From Pollenia angustigena (Eukaryota; Arthropoda; Insecta; Diptera; Polleniidae), in the NCBI GenBank assembly GCA_930367215.1, contig OV884059.1, positions 75,115,393 to 75,179,392 of the forward strand: a stretch of 64,000 nt of DNA, read 5' to 3'. Under the pieces are notes generated by a model. The model was not told the DNA's origin, did not search any database, and saw nothing but the letters and a program-made list of their open reading frames with translations. The translations under genes and the position numbers were made by a program. How positions within the stretch are numbered: position 1 is the stretch's first letter; each line of letters opens with the position of its first letter. This document shows, in pieces, positions 20,735-33,483 of the stretch.

Positions 20735-21439
20735 GTAAATTTTGCCATAGAATTCCATAAATTCGTCCATAGTGCAGTGCATGTCTTTAATGCGTATTAC
20801 CTACCAGCAGTGGCTATCTGCCAAACTGCTAGACTTTCTTCATTAGTAATAGCGGATTAGTGAGAAAGAATGCTGATCCCATTGTTTTTGTTTTTCTTTT
20901 TTGTACAGATTTTTTTTCTGTTTTTCTTATTTGAAAAATTGTTAATATGCTAAGAATTGTTATTGCTATATGATTTCAAAAAGAATTTGAAATATAAGAG
21001 CACAGATTACGTCTTCACTTAATCACTGTCAAGAATAGACTTTAGCTGATATATTTATGGCCATTTTCTCAATGTATGGACAACCTGTCTGTTACTTAAT
21101 GTCGACATAAATTTATTAGACCGATAAACTGTCCGTTAACGACTTTGGGTTTCTCAATATTCCGGCAAAAAACATTGTTTTCTGTTGGCAACACCTCTCA
21201 AAATACATGTAAAAGTTGGGAGTCAGCAAATAAAAGGAGAATAAATAATTGGTTAGCTTTGCGATAGCATAGAAGCAAATGAGCATTGAGAAAACCATAT
21301 GTGCAGTTTTTCGTTGCGAAAAAAAATAATCGTTTAATGAGAAAATTGCCATAAATAGTTTTATTCTATACGGAACAAATTTCAGAATTACTTAGTTAAA
21401 AAATAAAATAGAAAATAAATAATTCACTCCATCTGATCT
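20735..21439. other. AT-rich, no supported gene
   Basis: Nothing recognised; frames here lack domains. Confidence 0.35.
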
Positions 21440-21930
21440 CATTTCTATTTATACCACCAATATCCTACCGAGATTGAAATACAACTCTAATGTGTGGTTC
21501 GGCGTTTCAATGTCTTTTTTAAGCTTCTCGACCGCATGCAGAAGAAGGCAAAGGTTCTCCTTGCTGTCGGTGAGGCATCCGATTCTATTGACTTCCTTGA
21601 GCACCGTCGCAATGTGGGTTGTATTTGCCCGTTTTATCTTTACCACAATGGGATGTGTTCTGATCTCTTGTTCTCGTACGTTTACTCATAATATGCGTTT
21701 TTTTCTCAAAAGCTCATCCTTTTGTGGTTGATTGGCCAGTGCATTGTACAACGCATTACAGGTAAAATTCGTTATTTGGCTGGACAGTTCGTATGGGGCA
21801 TGACCTTCCTGCGAAAGTCTTTTCTCTCACTTTCAATATGAATCAAATCAAGTGTCAACAAACAGTACTCCCTTTATCCTCCTTTTGCATAACCAATTTT
21901 CATAGTTTCAGCGCAATGCAATGCATTAGT
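21440..21930 (+). pseudogene. CR1-like LINE relic: extreme C-terminus of reverse transcriptase ORF
   Basis: Two shifted frames together show the usual end of a CR1/L2-type LINE polyprotein: a LLDRMQKKAKVLL segment, then IDFLEHRRNVGCICPFYLYH followed by NGMCSDLL (the 'HRR..., FY..., NG.CS.EL' block). Further on comes DLPAKVFSLTFNMNQIK, matching the 'WN.LP..VF....N...FK' ending. Frameshifts and stops make it non-functional. The clade is inferred from these terminal motifs only. Confidence 0.65.
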
Positions 21931-22077
21931 AGGAGCATCTGTAAGTGCTGGTACCTAAAAAAGTTACCGTCGACAAGTTCCAATTAAAAAATTATACCTT
22001 CCACAGCTCTCTTTTTAAACTTACACTGTTCAACAATTTCGAAATTTTAAAATATAAAAACGAGGCCAAAAAAATAT

Positions 22078-22490
22078 TCATGTGTCGGAAAGAGTACATC
22101 CTAATTTTTAGAGGGGGTAACAATTTCCCCGCTTTTGGCCTGTTAGTGCAGGATATCAGTATATGAAACTATGTGTTCTCTTATTTTTTATTTTTTTTGT
22201 TTGTATTAGGTTTTTAGCTTTGATTTCACCCCTTCCCTCGCCCTTTTCAGGGTCGTTTTTTACAAATTGCTAGAATAGAGCTTAAAATCGCCTTTATAAA
22301 ACGAAGTTAGAAGGTTAATATGTTCCACAAAAATATTTGCCGTAATATTTTCGACAACGTTGCTGAACATACATTGTACCTCACAAGTTAAGGACACATA
22401 ATTTCATACACCGATATGCTGCACAAACAGGCCAAAAAGGGGAAAACTTGAACCCGCCCAAAGTAATATTCTGACATGATCTTTCAAAAC
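22078..22490. mobile_element. Imperfect foldback element, about 410 bp
   Basis: The left arm (TTTCCCCGCTTTTGGCCTGT, ATATGAAACTATGTGT) and the right arm (ACACATAATTTCATAC, AACAGGCCAAAAAGGGGAAA) are inverted copies. The arms extend outward to CATGTGTCGG and GACATG. The loop of about 190 bp (22190-22385) is T-rich. No ORF. Confidence 0.55.
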
Positions 22491-23100
22491 GCTACAACAT
22501 GTATACATATTTTTTTTGTCTTTAGAAGAATCCATTGTCAGACCTTCTTTATTTTAACTTTACATATTTTAAAACTAAAAATATCCAAAATCTTGTTCAA
22601 CACATTTATCTTGATTATAATTTGTTTTAAGTATTAAAAAATTTAGTTTAGATTTTGTTGTTTTTCTGTAACTAAAATAAGTCTACAACTTTTTGCGCCT
22701 AATTGATCTAAAATTTATTTTTTTCCCATAAAATATATTGAACCATGTACCAAAACGTTAGTGAGAAATTTTTGTTTCATCTATTATTAGTTTCAGTTTC
22801 TTTTTTTTTTTTTTTCTTTTAAAGACTCGCTAAATACACTGTAAATTTTATTAAAACGTATAATTTTTTCCTCTTATTTCTTCTTAATAATTCATTGTTG
22901 CCGAAGTCCAATAATTAACGCGTGTGTGTTATTTTAAGTAACAGAGTGTAGGCATATTTTCGTTATATTTTTGTATCTTTAAAATTCACAAAAATTTGAC
23001 CGTCTGCATACTTGTGAATATGTTATCATACGCAATAATGATTAAGCAAATAAAAAAGCGAAGAAGAAAATAATACGTTAATTATGTGTTTGTAACTGAG
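22491..23100. other. AT-rich, no supported gene
   Basis: T-rich tracts only (for example 22800-22818). Confidence 0.35.
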
Positions 23101-23969
23101 CAGTGTTGCCAGCCCTTTACGATTAAAAATTGCTAAATTACAAGCACATTTCACTTTCACTAATAAAAAAATATTACAAAATTATCTAATTTCTTACAAT
23201 AAAATTTTCAATTGGCGCTTTTTATCGGCATTTTTGCAGTTTTGCCAACTCTTTCCAAAAAAATTTTTTTACAAAAAACGCATTATTCCTAATAAAAAAA
23301 ATACTGGAAAAATTATTTATTTTTTACAATAAAATTATAAATAAGAAAAAACTATCTTAATTCTGACAGTTTTTTCAACTTTTTACAATCTTAAATGTCA
23401 TAATTTAAAAAAAAAACGCATCAAAAGTAAAAAACTGCCGAAATACCTTTCTTTTTACAATAAATTGTAAATAACAGAACACTTTCTTCATTGACGGATA
23501 ACCCAGATTTAATTTACAAAAACGTAACAATAAAAGTACAGTTGAACCTGGATTATCCGTGATTCGATTAACCGTCAACATCAATTGTCCGGGAAAGAAA
23601 AAGTACATTTTACATTCTTGATTATAAGCATAATTTATTTTTATTTTTTAACAATCAAACACAATATAAATAAAACGAACAAGGGGAATTCCCTAGTTTG
23701 CATATTATGATTCAAAATCATTATTACAGATATTGAGCTTATTATTTATTTTTTACAATGGTATTCGTATCAGCGGTAAAAAGATAAAGAAAATTCTTAA
23801 CAATTGAAACAAAGTCGATTATCCGGAATGATCCCGGTCCCGGCCATTACAAAAAAATCGAGTTTCAACTGTATTGGAAATAACAAATTTCTAAATAAAT
23901 TTGATAATGGCTTATCAAGAGGGAAAATAGTCAAATCTAGTCATGAAGTGGCCAAATTGGCAACACTGT
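23101..23969. mobile_element. Non-autonomous hAT element, CAGTGTTGCCA ends, hosting a nested MITE
   Basis: CAGTGTTGCCAG at the left and inverted CAGTGTTGCCAA at the right are typical hAT-type ends. The flanks TAACTGAG and TTACTGAT agree at six of eight positions, a plausible aged 8-bp duplication. The left half holds diverged units with TTTTTTACAATAAAATT and AAAAAACGCAT motifs. The pogo-like MITE at 23539-23871 interrupts it. No transposase is encoded. Confidence 0.65.
23539..23871. mobile_element. pogo/Tigger-like MITE, 333 bp, TA target duplication
   Basis: The ends are CAGTTGAACCTGGATTATCC and, inverted, CAGTTGAAACTCGATTTTTT. TA lies on both sides (23537-23538 and 23872-23873). GATTATCCG motifs recur near both ends. 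No ORF belongs to it. Confidence 0.7.
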
Positions 23970-24519
23970 TACTGATTTTGTTGGCGTTTTCTTATTCATT
24001 GCACAGTGTAATGACAGTTGATTAATATATTTTTATACTTGATGATTACTAAAAAAAGATTTGTCAAATTTCATTTAATTTTGTGATGTCACTTAAAGAA
24101 CATCTTCTTCGCATTATGAACACAGAAAAAATCAAAAATTTACTTTACTTTATAAATGTGTGATATTAATTAAATTTGCACCACATCAATTAAATATTTT
24201 TTGAAATTAGTAATTTTTTCTGCTGTTATGTTGTTGATATAAGTTTAATTAACTTGATTACAGATTTAATAAAAACTGATTATATTTTTTATTTGCACTT
24301 TAATTGAAAACAATATTGTCGAGAATTGTTTCTGTGATATATAAATCGCGTGGATTAAAATCCCTAATCCTTACACACTGGAAATAGGGCCTTGACTAGA
24401 GTATATAACGGATGTAGCAATATTAAATTTGCTATATGAAAGTAATCCTTTGTCTTCTATCTATCATACTGTCTATTTATCCTTTTTAATAAACGTAGTG
24501 ATCGCGCGCTATCAAGTAG
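23970..24519. other. AT-rich, no supported gene
   Basis: No repeat boundary or coding signal recognised. Confidence 0.35.
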
Positions 24520-25600
24520 TGGCCATACAAGAGGAAAGCTCTCTCGCATTACTTCGGGGTTGAGTTCGTTTTACTGGTCATCAGCAATTACCTTTTCCCG
24601 CTCCCCCGTCCAATAGACATCTGTATGAGATTGCAGTGTTTGTTGCCATTTAATGTGCGCCTAAAGAATTGAGTCAACTACACATGAATATTGGCTTCAG
24701 TTCTCCGCATTAAGTTAAATTAAGGAGCTTTTGTGATATTCTCAGACGTTTTCCGTAATATGTTTCGCCTTATCAGTGAGGAGTTACATTTCACAACGGT
24801 ATGTTTAACGTTGTCTTTGGAGCTATGACAGGGTTCGCATACTCTTTTCCGGAAACGTTTTAGGTAAGTACCAAAATACCTGAGTAAGAAAGAAGTTTAT
24901 TTCTCCATGTTTGGAATAAAAGCTTGGGTATATCTTCCGTTATCCGTTTCATATAATTTGCCAACTTTGGAGTAGTCTTTCTCTTGCATCATCTTTCAAA
25001 CGATTCTTTTTCGTATTATCAACGTTTTCAAATGGGTGTATTATATACTCTCGTTCTTCATATATGTATTTTATTTCTTTCTATCAGTAACAGATCGATC
25101 GGTGGTGTACCAGCGAGTATAGTTCGGTAGTCTGACGTTATTCTTGTCGAGCAGGTTCTATGCACTTTTTCTAGGATAGCCGTTAAGCTGTTATTATTTG
25201 CTTAAAACAGTAGTTGCACAAAAATCCTGTGAGAGATAGTCGTCAGGTGGTTTGTCGTGGAGCCCTGATATTTGGGACTATTCTAGCTAGTTTTTCAGTT
25301 ACCATCCTGATCCAGGTTGAAAAGTTAGCTTGCTATCTAAGGTTACTCCAAAGTATTTCATTGTTTCGTTAATTGTTAGCTCGTTTTCATCCACTTTTAG
25401 CATCGGATTCTCAAAGGATCTTCATTTGGTCACAAGGTTCGCTTGTGTTATATCAACTTTCCCTAGACAGTCGTTCGTTACTATAACTATCAGTAGTGTA
25501 GAGGGTTGGTCCACTACTAAAGCTTCATTATCTGTATAGGACCCATTTTCCTGACAGTTTCCTTTTTTACAAAGGCCTTCAATACTTGTAAATATTCAAG
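24520..25600 (-). pseudogene. R1-like LINE relic: reverse transcriptase C-terminal part and zinc knuckle
   Basis: Reading right to left in broken frames, a segment NPMLKVDENELTINETMKYF followed by GVTLDSKLTF (about 25310-25410) matches the 'KYLGV.LD..L.F..H' region after the RT palm. Further on, IPLD-like and TEDIPKLLF...TWR segments and a FLTQV(F) motif are followed by a zinc knuckle, RVCEPCHSSKDNVKHTVVKC (near 24800-24850). This order characterises R1/I-group LINE ORF2 C-termini. Many stops and frameshifts make it dead. The exact clade is an inference. Confidence 0.65.
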
Positions 25601-27142
25601 TGGGTGGGGCACTTCTCATACAGAACTAATATCAATAATAATGGAGAATATAAGCACAATATAGATTTCTGTATATCTGGAAAACAGTTACAGTAAAAGT
25701 TAATAATATATGAGGTCTGCTTAAAAAAAATTATAAATTTATATTATTTACACGCGCCGGATTAAGTTTCTAATCAAGGGGTTAACTTTTTGAATAGTTT
25801 TTTTTAGCTTATAGTAAGACGATTAACGCGCTGTTCATCGATTTCGAACGAAGACTTCGTCTATACAAAATAACTAAACAAAATCCTCGTTCGAAATCGA
25901 TGAACAGGTAGTGAACTTCTTCCCTAGGGATCCCTAGAATAACAAGAGTAGAGAAGTCACAATTATCTTGAGTAACGAATTTAAACGCCTACAATCTTAA
26001 TTAAATATTGCTGATTTCGTGTGTTATGGCGTATACTCCGGGCTCATAAGCCCGATCAATGGCCTAGCCGGGATAATACTAATACATCTTAAGAATTCAA
26101 TCTTAAAAGAAAAACAGACTTTTCATACACCATTTCGAGAACTCCTTTTGGCTTATACTCATATTTTTTCTTAAGTATCCATGATTATTAGAGCCATTTA
26201 TCGTCCTAAGGTCGACATCCGATGAATACCAGGTAGGTCTTGCAGTCTAAATAAATGCTGTTATTGAAATCGATCCACCCATTGTGTAAATAATTTCCAT
26301 AAGTGTTTCTTTTTTAAAATGGTCTTTACGATATAAATAAATACTGAAACTTTGGTTACCATGGCAAGACACTTTAAAACTAAAAGGAGGCAACTCTAGT
26401 GAAATTTTGAAAATGCAATCTGAATTATATAGACTTGATGACTTACTCGTCTCTTTATTTCTATCAGTTTTAGAATTAAATTCACATATCAAATAAATAT
26501 TTTTTAATCTTTAAAAGATCAAAGACTTTTGCATTTTAAATCTCTAAAAGGTTAAGGGCTTAGATCTTTTTGGTATTTAAGGTAAGGGGCCAATTTAGTC
26601 CTTAGGAAAATCTTATTGATGAGTGGATTTTAAAATATACTATATTTCGCGAAATCTCTTATACTGAAAAGTCAAGACATTCGATAACACGACGGGACTG
26701 CTAGTAACGTATTTAAGGGTGTGGTTTGCTGCTCTGCAACTAAAGTAGCATTAATACCGCTTTTTAAGCTAGCTTTGCCTTTTTGGGCCTTATTGTATTG
26801 AGAAATTTTCGATTTAGATGCCAAAATAAAACTGCTGATATTGAACCCAACTGTATACTGAAAAGAAAGAATATCACAAAGAGGTCGCTATAAGGACCCA
26901 AGTGAGCCGTTCTAGTGTCGGCTGCCCATTGAACCTAACACTTGAAAGAAAAATCAATCCATCTGTACAAAAATGTACAAAATGCTTCATTCAAGTACTG
27001 ATTATGCAAGTGCCCCCGTACTTAAAATAATCCGAAAACGTGATTTTCTTAAGTAAAAGTGAGATTAAAATTAACCTTAAACTGTGCTTAGTGCACGATT
27101 TTTTTTAATTTTTGTTTAATCCTGAAAGTGGATTGATTCTAG
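25601..27142. other. No supported gene; small hairpin at 25828-25912
   Basis: CTGTTCATCGATTTCGAACG (about 25830) and its complement ending near 25909 form a 21-bp stem with an AT-rich loop. The rest is unremarkable AT-rich DNA. Confidence 0.4.
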
Positions 27143-27150
27143 CCTAAACA

Positions 27151-27284
27151 CAAGGCGAATTCATGTAAACGGTGGTGGCGATGTGTCAAAAACACAAGTA
27201 ACTTTTGATATCCCTCTCTCTAATTTAGAAAAAATAGTAGCACAGCTGTGCTTCCAACGCCACTTGAAAAATGTATTCGCCTTG
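27151..27284. mobile_element. hAT-type MITE, 134 bp
   Basis: CAAGGCGAATTCATG and, inverted, CAAGGCGAATACATT form the ends. An exact 8-bp duplication CCTAAACA flanks them (27143-27150 and 27285-27292). The interior is non-coding. The size and duplication fit a hAT MITE. Confidence 0.85.
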
Positions 27285-27292
27285 CCTAAACA

Positions 27293-29764
27293 CGTACCCT
27301 AATTTTGCCCTTTGTTTGCTGAATAACTCTCAAACGTAAGACAGAAGCAGAATGCCGGATAAGCGTTTCGTAATCATTCTACTTGGAAAATTTGATGCAT
27401 CAAACTAAATATTTAAACAAAATTTAATTCGGGAATTTCTGCTTCTTAATTTACTTTTTAAATATGAAAATAGGGCTTTTTTGAACGGTTGTTGTTACTA
27501 CACAAAACAAGCAAATCGTTTTTAACCTACTTTTATAGTGCTGTTGTTGTACCTACAAAAATCTTTTACAAGCACACGCGTGTGCACGCATATATAATGC
27601 AATGGCTTTCGAAAGCAATCCCGTTATGGATTGTTATAAGTACTTTCTTACTTAAATTAGTTATTTATAAAAATTAATAATTGTAATTAAATTATAATTA
27701 TAATAAAGTATAAGGAGTACTAGCAACTGAGGCTCTCGACTCGGACTTTAATTGTTAAGTACCATACTTAAAGAAAAAAAAAGCGGACTCATTAAGTTCT
27801 GGGGGCCTTTAGTTTAAACAGCTGTCTGACTAACTCAACAAGACCGTCTTACAAATTCTGGTTACCAACTCAGTGTTTTTTGCTTTTGTGCTTTCCACAT
27901 AAGTTTACGTTCTACTGTGCATTCTACTATTTTAAAACATATTTTGACACTGCCTATCTTAATTTTACTTTTGGTAAAATAAATTATTTTATGTATTTCT
28001 TCCCCTTTTTCTGTTGTTCTTATATTTATGTGTTTCAAGTAGTTAATCATTACGATTTGCGTTTTGTTCTTTATGACACCGCATAATAGGTGATTAGCAC
28101 ATGATTTTTTTATTTTTTATTTGAAAGTAACAATGAATTAATTAAAACGGGTATTCACTGTAGGCTACAAAGGTAAATACAATCATACATGCACAATCAA
28201 TATAATCTCATATCCCGTTTATATTACACTGAAATCTAATACTGACGGGTTTTCAAGCAAAATCTAGTTGTTCTTTTACTAGATTTGCCATACAAAACAA
28301 AATCTAGTTCGTGGCTAGTTTTCACACTATTATGCAAGTCTAAAGCATTGTGAGGAAAATACAACCCTGCCATGAGAAGCTGTTATGTTTTTGTATAATT
28401 TTCAAACAATTATTAAATCGTTTATTTGCTTCAACATCGTCATAACTCAAAAAATAAATTTTCGAGTTAGTGATGCAGCATTGTTCGCTGTGTTTGTCTT
28501 TATATTCATATTTACTTCTTTTATATTTTGCCTGTTTGAAGAGACTGTGTTGTTATTTTGTCTAACAGCAGGAAGGCGGAACGTTGTCTTCCGCTTAGCT
28601 TTTACCCTGATATGCCGTCCCTAAACAAGTGCGCCAAAGTTGTGTCACGAATAGATGTGTTAAATTTCTTGTTAAAAAAAACACACATAGAAATAAAAAA
28701 TGAAGATAAAACCGCTAGATTGACCAAAAAATAGCTCAATTGCTTTTATTTATTTACAATAGCGGCCAACTTCACTATTAAACGCGCTTTCAAAATCGAA
28801 TTTTCCAATTGCTAAGCGTTAACGCCGCGCTATTTAGGGATTCTTCATACAAATTGTTTGGGCATGAACATTTTTGTAATCTTGAAAACGCGTGACGCTT
28901 TTGTTTAGGAACGGCTGTAAGTGCTGCAAGCAAATCAAATGCTTTTAACCCGTTTATTTCAAAATGTATTTTTTTTTAAGTTATGACAAATTTGCAACAA
29001 ATGAGCGATATCAGGGATGCATTTTGTAAATATAATTTTGTCGTTGTAAATCGGCTTTTAGTGATGCAACTATAGCTTTTTTCTATTAGGTACTAAAAAT
29101 ACTTCCCTAATTACGGCTTGTTATAATATTCAAAAATGTTGAAAGAAATAGTAATAAAATAAATAATATTGATAAAATTAATGAATTTAATTTAAAATAG
29201 AAGTTAATGAAAATTTTAAAATTACTATTTCTTTTATTTTTTGTATTACACAAAAAACTTAAAGACAGCTGTTTGTTTTAGTTATGAATACAAAATCTTA
29301 TTAGTGTCAAAAAATTTAAATTTCAGGGACATATACAAATAACTTGAAAGTTAATAATGAGATTAATTATTGAAAAGCATTAAATATATTTAAAAGAAGT
29401 TGAAGAAATCGTGACTTTGGTATTTATTGTAGATTTATTTTATCAATAAACAAGTTAGAGTGCCATACACGAGTGAGCCGATTTGTAATAACTTTGCAAA
29501 ATAGAGTTCTTAAAGAAATATTTTTTTAAGGTTCTGACATTAATTGTGTAGCTTGTGTTCACATGGGACTGTATAAAGTTTGTTTTTTTGGGACACCTAA
29601 GAACAAAACCATCTTGATTGAAACTGGCTTTAATAAAGAATCTGCTCTTAATTTCAACCCAATTGAATTTTTATTGCATTTTGCCCTGATACATACAACA
29701 TCTGCGAATAATTAGTGTGAAACGATTGGTTAAAGATCTTTTTATATGAATAACTGCAGGTACT
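27293..29764. other. Longest stretch with little recognisable structure
   Basis: It is AT-rich. Frames at 27489-28086 and 28385-28624 encode only hydrophobic, low-complexity peptides on one or both strands and show no domain. An ATCTAGTT word recurs near 28260-28320. No gene is claimed. Confidence 0.4.
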
Positions 29765-29994
29765 ATATCGAGCCCTTACCGCAAAAATAACGTAAGCGAC
29801 ATCATTTTAAATTTTGGTTTTTTTTAATTAACGACTTTATTGGCAACACATCATCCCCTAAAATGTCATGGTCATATAAGGTACCGTAAAGCGACAAATT
29901 TCATACAAAATTAATATGAAATAAAATAGAAAACACTCTCCTGTAAAATTCGATTTTTGGCGCTTACGTTATTTTTGCGGTTAGTGTTCGATAT
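29765..29994. mobile_element. CCCTTACCGCAA-family MITE, copy 2, 230 bp
   Basis: The left end ATATCGAGCCCTTACCGC, then AAAAATAACGTAAGCG, pairs with an inverted right end of the same order. This is the uninterrupted counterpart of 13457-14330. Confidence 0.7.
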
Positions 29995-30174
29995 AAAGAT
30001 TGTGTTTACCACAGTCGTTGTATATATTCCGAGAAAATTAGATATTTATCCTATACAAGGTCATACAGGATTATCTATTTAGTGGTTTCAAAACCGCCAG
30101 TCTGGCAAGGCTGTCATCTAAAGTATTATTTATTTAGTAAAAGGTTTGCCATTTACGAGTACAGATCATTTAAC

Positions 30175-30720
30175 AAACGAAGAAGGCTAAACAAAACTAA
30201 AACTTACTACAAAAGTGGTGGTTCAAACGTGGCAACTTTTCGAGCATTACGTGGTGATTTTGGTGGTCGAAATCAGCCTGCTGTGCAAGGAATTGGCAAG
30301 ATTATTATAAAGTAAAGAGACTGGAGTTTTACAGTTATGTTCAGGCCTGTGTATCATCGCAATATCCGCACTGCCGAAAATATCGCTTCTGTTAGTGAAA
30401 GTGTGCGGGTAATACGAATTTGTCTTAGCAATTGCGGCTATCGTACCTCTGATTATAGTCTCCAATTGAAGGTTTAAATCTGGACAATATGTGGTTTCGA
30501 AATAACGGTGACAGGACCGCCCCCCCTCCCCCTCGCAACGCAACCGATTTTGGCTTTATATCATAAGAAGTGTCCAAAATGCGTAATTTTACGTTTTGGC
30601 GACGTTAATTGATCTTGGTGGCAGATCATGCGATTTGACGTCGTTGGACTTTGTTTTCGTGCGGCTACGTCAAAGACCATGTCTACGCGGATAATCACGC
30701 ATATTGTGTTTTTCTTATGT
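30175..30720 (+). pseudogene. Tc1/mariner-superfamily transposase relic, both ends kept, middle deleted
   Basis: Near 30203 the frame reads TYYKSGGSNVATFRALRGDF, then GGRNQPAVQGIGKII, the N-terminal helix-turn-helix region. A shifted frame continues RPVYHRNIRTAENIASVSES (about 30342-30400). After unrelated-looking sequence, CDLTSLDFV and, in another frame, CGYVKDHVYADN appear near 30625-30690, the region of the third catalytic Asp. The first and second Asp segments are missing. It is the same family style as 12427-13090 but with a different deletion. Confidence 0.7.
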
Positions 30721-31554
30721 GTGAAAGTCAAGGAAAAGTAAAAAAAAGATTAAATTTTTTTTTTCAAATTCCAAAGAAAGGTTAATACTCCCTACCTAAC
30801 AGACATCTAGCCAAAACATAAAAACCAAAAGAACAAATCAACTGTGTCATTTATCAAATCAAGATTTTTGTAAATTGTAGTCACAGTTCAACATGTTTTC
30901 CACATGTCAAATATTTAAACTAAAATATTCTCAAAATGATTTTGGACCAAAAAGAAAATAAATTCATTTAATTTGTAGCACTAATTTAATGTGTCAGTTT
31001 AACACCCCTTCATTTTTAGGTCAGTCTGTCTCGAAATCTGTACGTCTCGTCGTAGATGACTAAATTTTTTTAGTGCGTATGATCATCTTTTTAACAAGTT
31101 TTTTTTCGATTGTTTTCTTATTTAAATGAGGGTCTAGATATTTTAGATCTGTATGTGAGTGTTAGAATTATTAGCCTGTAGTGTGGGAGGATTTTTTTTT
31201 CTTTGAGTACAGACATAAAAAATTATCATCATCATCATCATCAAAAAGGTATTTTAAAATGGATAATATAATTTTTTCATCTTGTTTAATTTATGTGTGT
31301 ACATATCGTCACCTAAAATGCAAAACAACGTTACAACAAAAAATTCCAAATTGACTTTTTTATTGATTACGATTCACTATATCCCATTACATATGTTTCC
31401 AAAATTTTAAACTTCTACAGGCTTGCCAGATCGAAATCGGCAAAAAGCTTGACATTCAAAAGAAAAAGCTTGATTTTTCTTGACAATTAAAAGTTTGGTT
31501 AAATGCACAAACAAATTTATATGGTTGTTCAGTTTGATATTTTTACAATGCTGA
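30721..31554. other. No supported gene; (ATC)n at about 31226-31242
   Basis: AT-rich DNA with a short ATC microsatellite. Nothing else recognised. Confidence 0.4.
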
Positions 31555-31700
31555 TGTTATAAGAAGCGGATCAGATTTAACGATGTCCGTCTATCCGTGC
31601 GTATGTTGAAATGGGTTTTCTAAAGAAGACATTTATATCGCGCATAGTCTGGAATTAAATTTCGGCCAGATCGGTACACAAATAGCTGAGAATTCAACAA
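31555..31700 (+). repeat. Partial TACCCTTCACC-family repeat
   Basis: TTTAACGATGTCCGTC, TGTTGAAATGGGTTTTC and GGCCAGATCGGTACACAAAT match the interior of 19798-20425. Both ends are missing. Confidence 0.55.
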
Positions 31701-32064
31701 TAAATTATGAATGCCTCTTATTTATACACGTAAATCTTTACTTTTTTAAGTCTTGTTATAATTTAAGAATTTTATTTTTCAACTTTCACATAAAATGAAC
31801 TTGATAGAATACTGGTAGTGAAAATAACGAAATCGGTCTATAAATGAACTGCCCTAGAGGGAAGCGAACTGACACCAAAGTAGTCCCGTGATAGGTCTTT
31901 GGTGGTAGGGACCGGTTCTAGTTTTAACACTTTCTATGAATTAACCTATCACTTTTACATGGGGTTGTCATTGGAGGGGGTCAATTGACACCATTTGACC
32001 AGTCACACATCTATTCTCAATGGACGTGTTTAGTGACAGTTACTAAAATGTAGTATTATTTCAA

Positions 32065-32335
32065 TACGATGTAGTATTATTTCAATAAAACAAGTCCTAG
32101 AATTAAATTCAAGAGCCAAATTTCAGAAAGCCCCAAAAAAATGTATCACACCACCGGTGAAGACCATACTGTAATTCATTACTTTTTCTACCTTTTTGTT
32201 CTTCGTAAACCAGTTACATGATTGGTTCTCCTTTCACTGGACATGAGTTCTTTCTTTTTGTACCTGTTCTATTTTCACAACTCCCAGGACCAGTCTGTGG
32301 GACCAATTGACACAAATTTCCCGCAGGGTGGTTAT
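32065..32335 (-). repeat. Dispersed repeat, copy 2 of the pair with 17336-17615
   Basis: It is inverted relative to copy 1. Similarity runs from TTATTTCAATAAAACAAG to the CCCGCAGGGTGG end. Confidence 0.7.
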
Positions 32336-33483
32336 AGACAAATAACAACTTTATTCTACCAAAAATCATGGTTTTGATACAGAAACGCCCATTCCTTATG
32401 AGATAGGAGAACTTAATTTTGCTCAGATATTTCTTATAATCACCCCTATCATGAAATTTTCATTCCCCTCGAAGGGAAAAAAGCAATCGTGAATCTTATG
32501 TGAAAAATTGTTCACGCTATCAGTTCCAGTGAATGTAAAAAAAAAAATTAAAAATCAATGAAATTTTTGTTCAAAAATATACACGTATGTATATATTTTA
32601 AAGAAAAGTAAAAACATTAAAGCACAATATTTAGTATTGGAAAGATAGTTTGATTACAACGTTAGTTTTTTGCACTTTTCAAATTTTATGTAGTAAAATA
32701 TTTTCCAAAATTCTGCCACCACGTCTTTCGAAAGCTTCACAAATCCGCAGACAATTGACCTGTTATTTTGCATTTTGTAGACCAATATATCGGTTTGTGC
32801 CTCATTAACGGATCTAGCCCTCAAAATTCGATTTATAGGAGGAACTTCTTACATACATGTTCTCTTCCCTAGCAAAAATAAAGTGAGAAAATCTAAGGGA
32901 AACGTGAACAAATTACGAGGGAAAAATCTTTTTACGATAAGGGGAATTTTTTCCCGTGAACATTTTTCACGTTATTATTCTCCTTTGAATTACCTTTTGG
33001 CAGTTTTTCATGATCACAAATATGAGAAAAGATAGAGGTGGAATCCGAAATTGATATCTAAAGCTAAAATTGAAACATGAAATTAAAGGATTATGTAAGA
33101 AATGAAAAGCAAATACGACGACTCTGACAATCTTTCTTCTACTATTCTTAAGAATATAAATTCCCATAGCTCTTACCGACAATTCATATTAACTGCAGGA
33201 CAAATATAGATAGCACGATTTTAAATGGTTACTTTTTCTTGACAATTTAATGGAATCTTTTTTGAAATTTCGATTTAGCTTAGCAAATTGCATATGTTCT
33301 TGATTCTTGACACATACTAAAAAAGCTTGGCAATCAAGCCAACTCAAGCCCGTCTGGCAACTCTACATAGCATTGTTTTATTGTTAAATGTTAGAATTGT
33401 TAATTCCGTTTTAAATTCCATAGATAACTGTTTCTGACAAACCTAAATCAGCGCGTAAGGCGTAAGATTTTCTAGGGCTGAAG
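32336..33483. other. No supported gene
   Basis: AT-rich. The frame at 32967-33182 has no recognisable domain. Confidence 0.35.

Noticed and set aside
21474..21731. 85-codon frame as an independent gene
   Set aside because: It is the wrong frame over the CR1-like LINE C-terminus; the informative residues lie in the overlapping frame at 21494-21691.
27489..28624. Several hydrophobic frames suggestive of membrane peptides
   Set aside because: Phe/Leu/Ile-rich translation of T-rich DNA; antiparallel frames overlap and no homologous pattern is visible.
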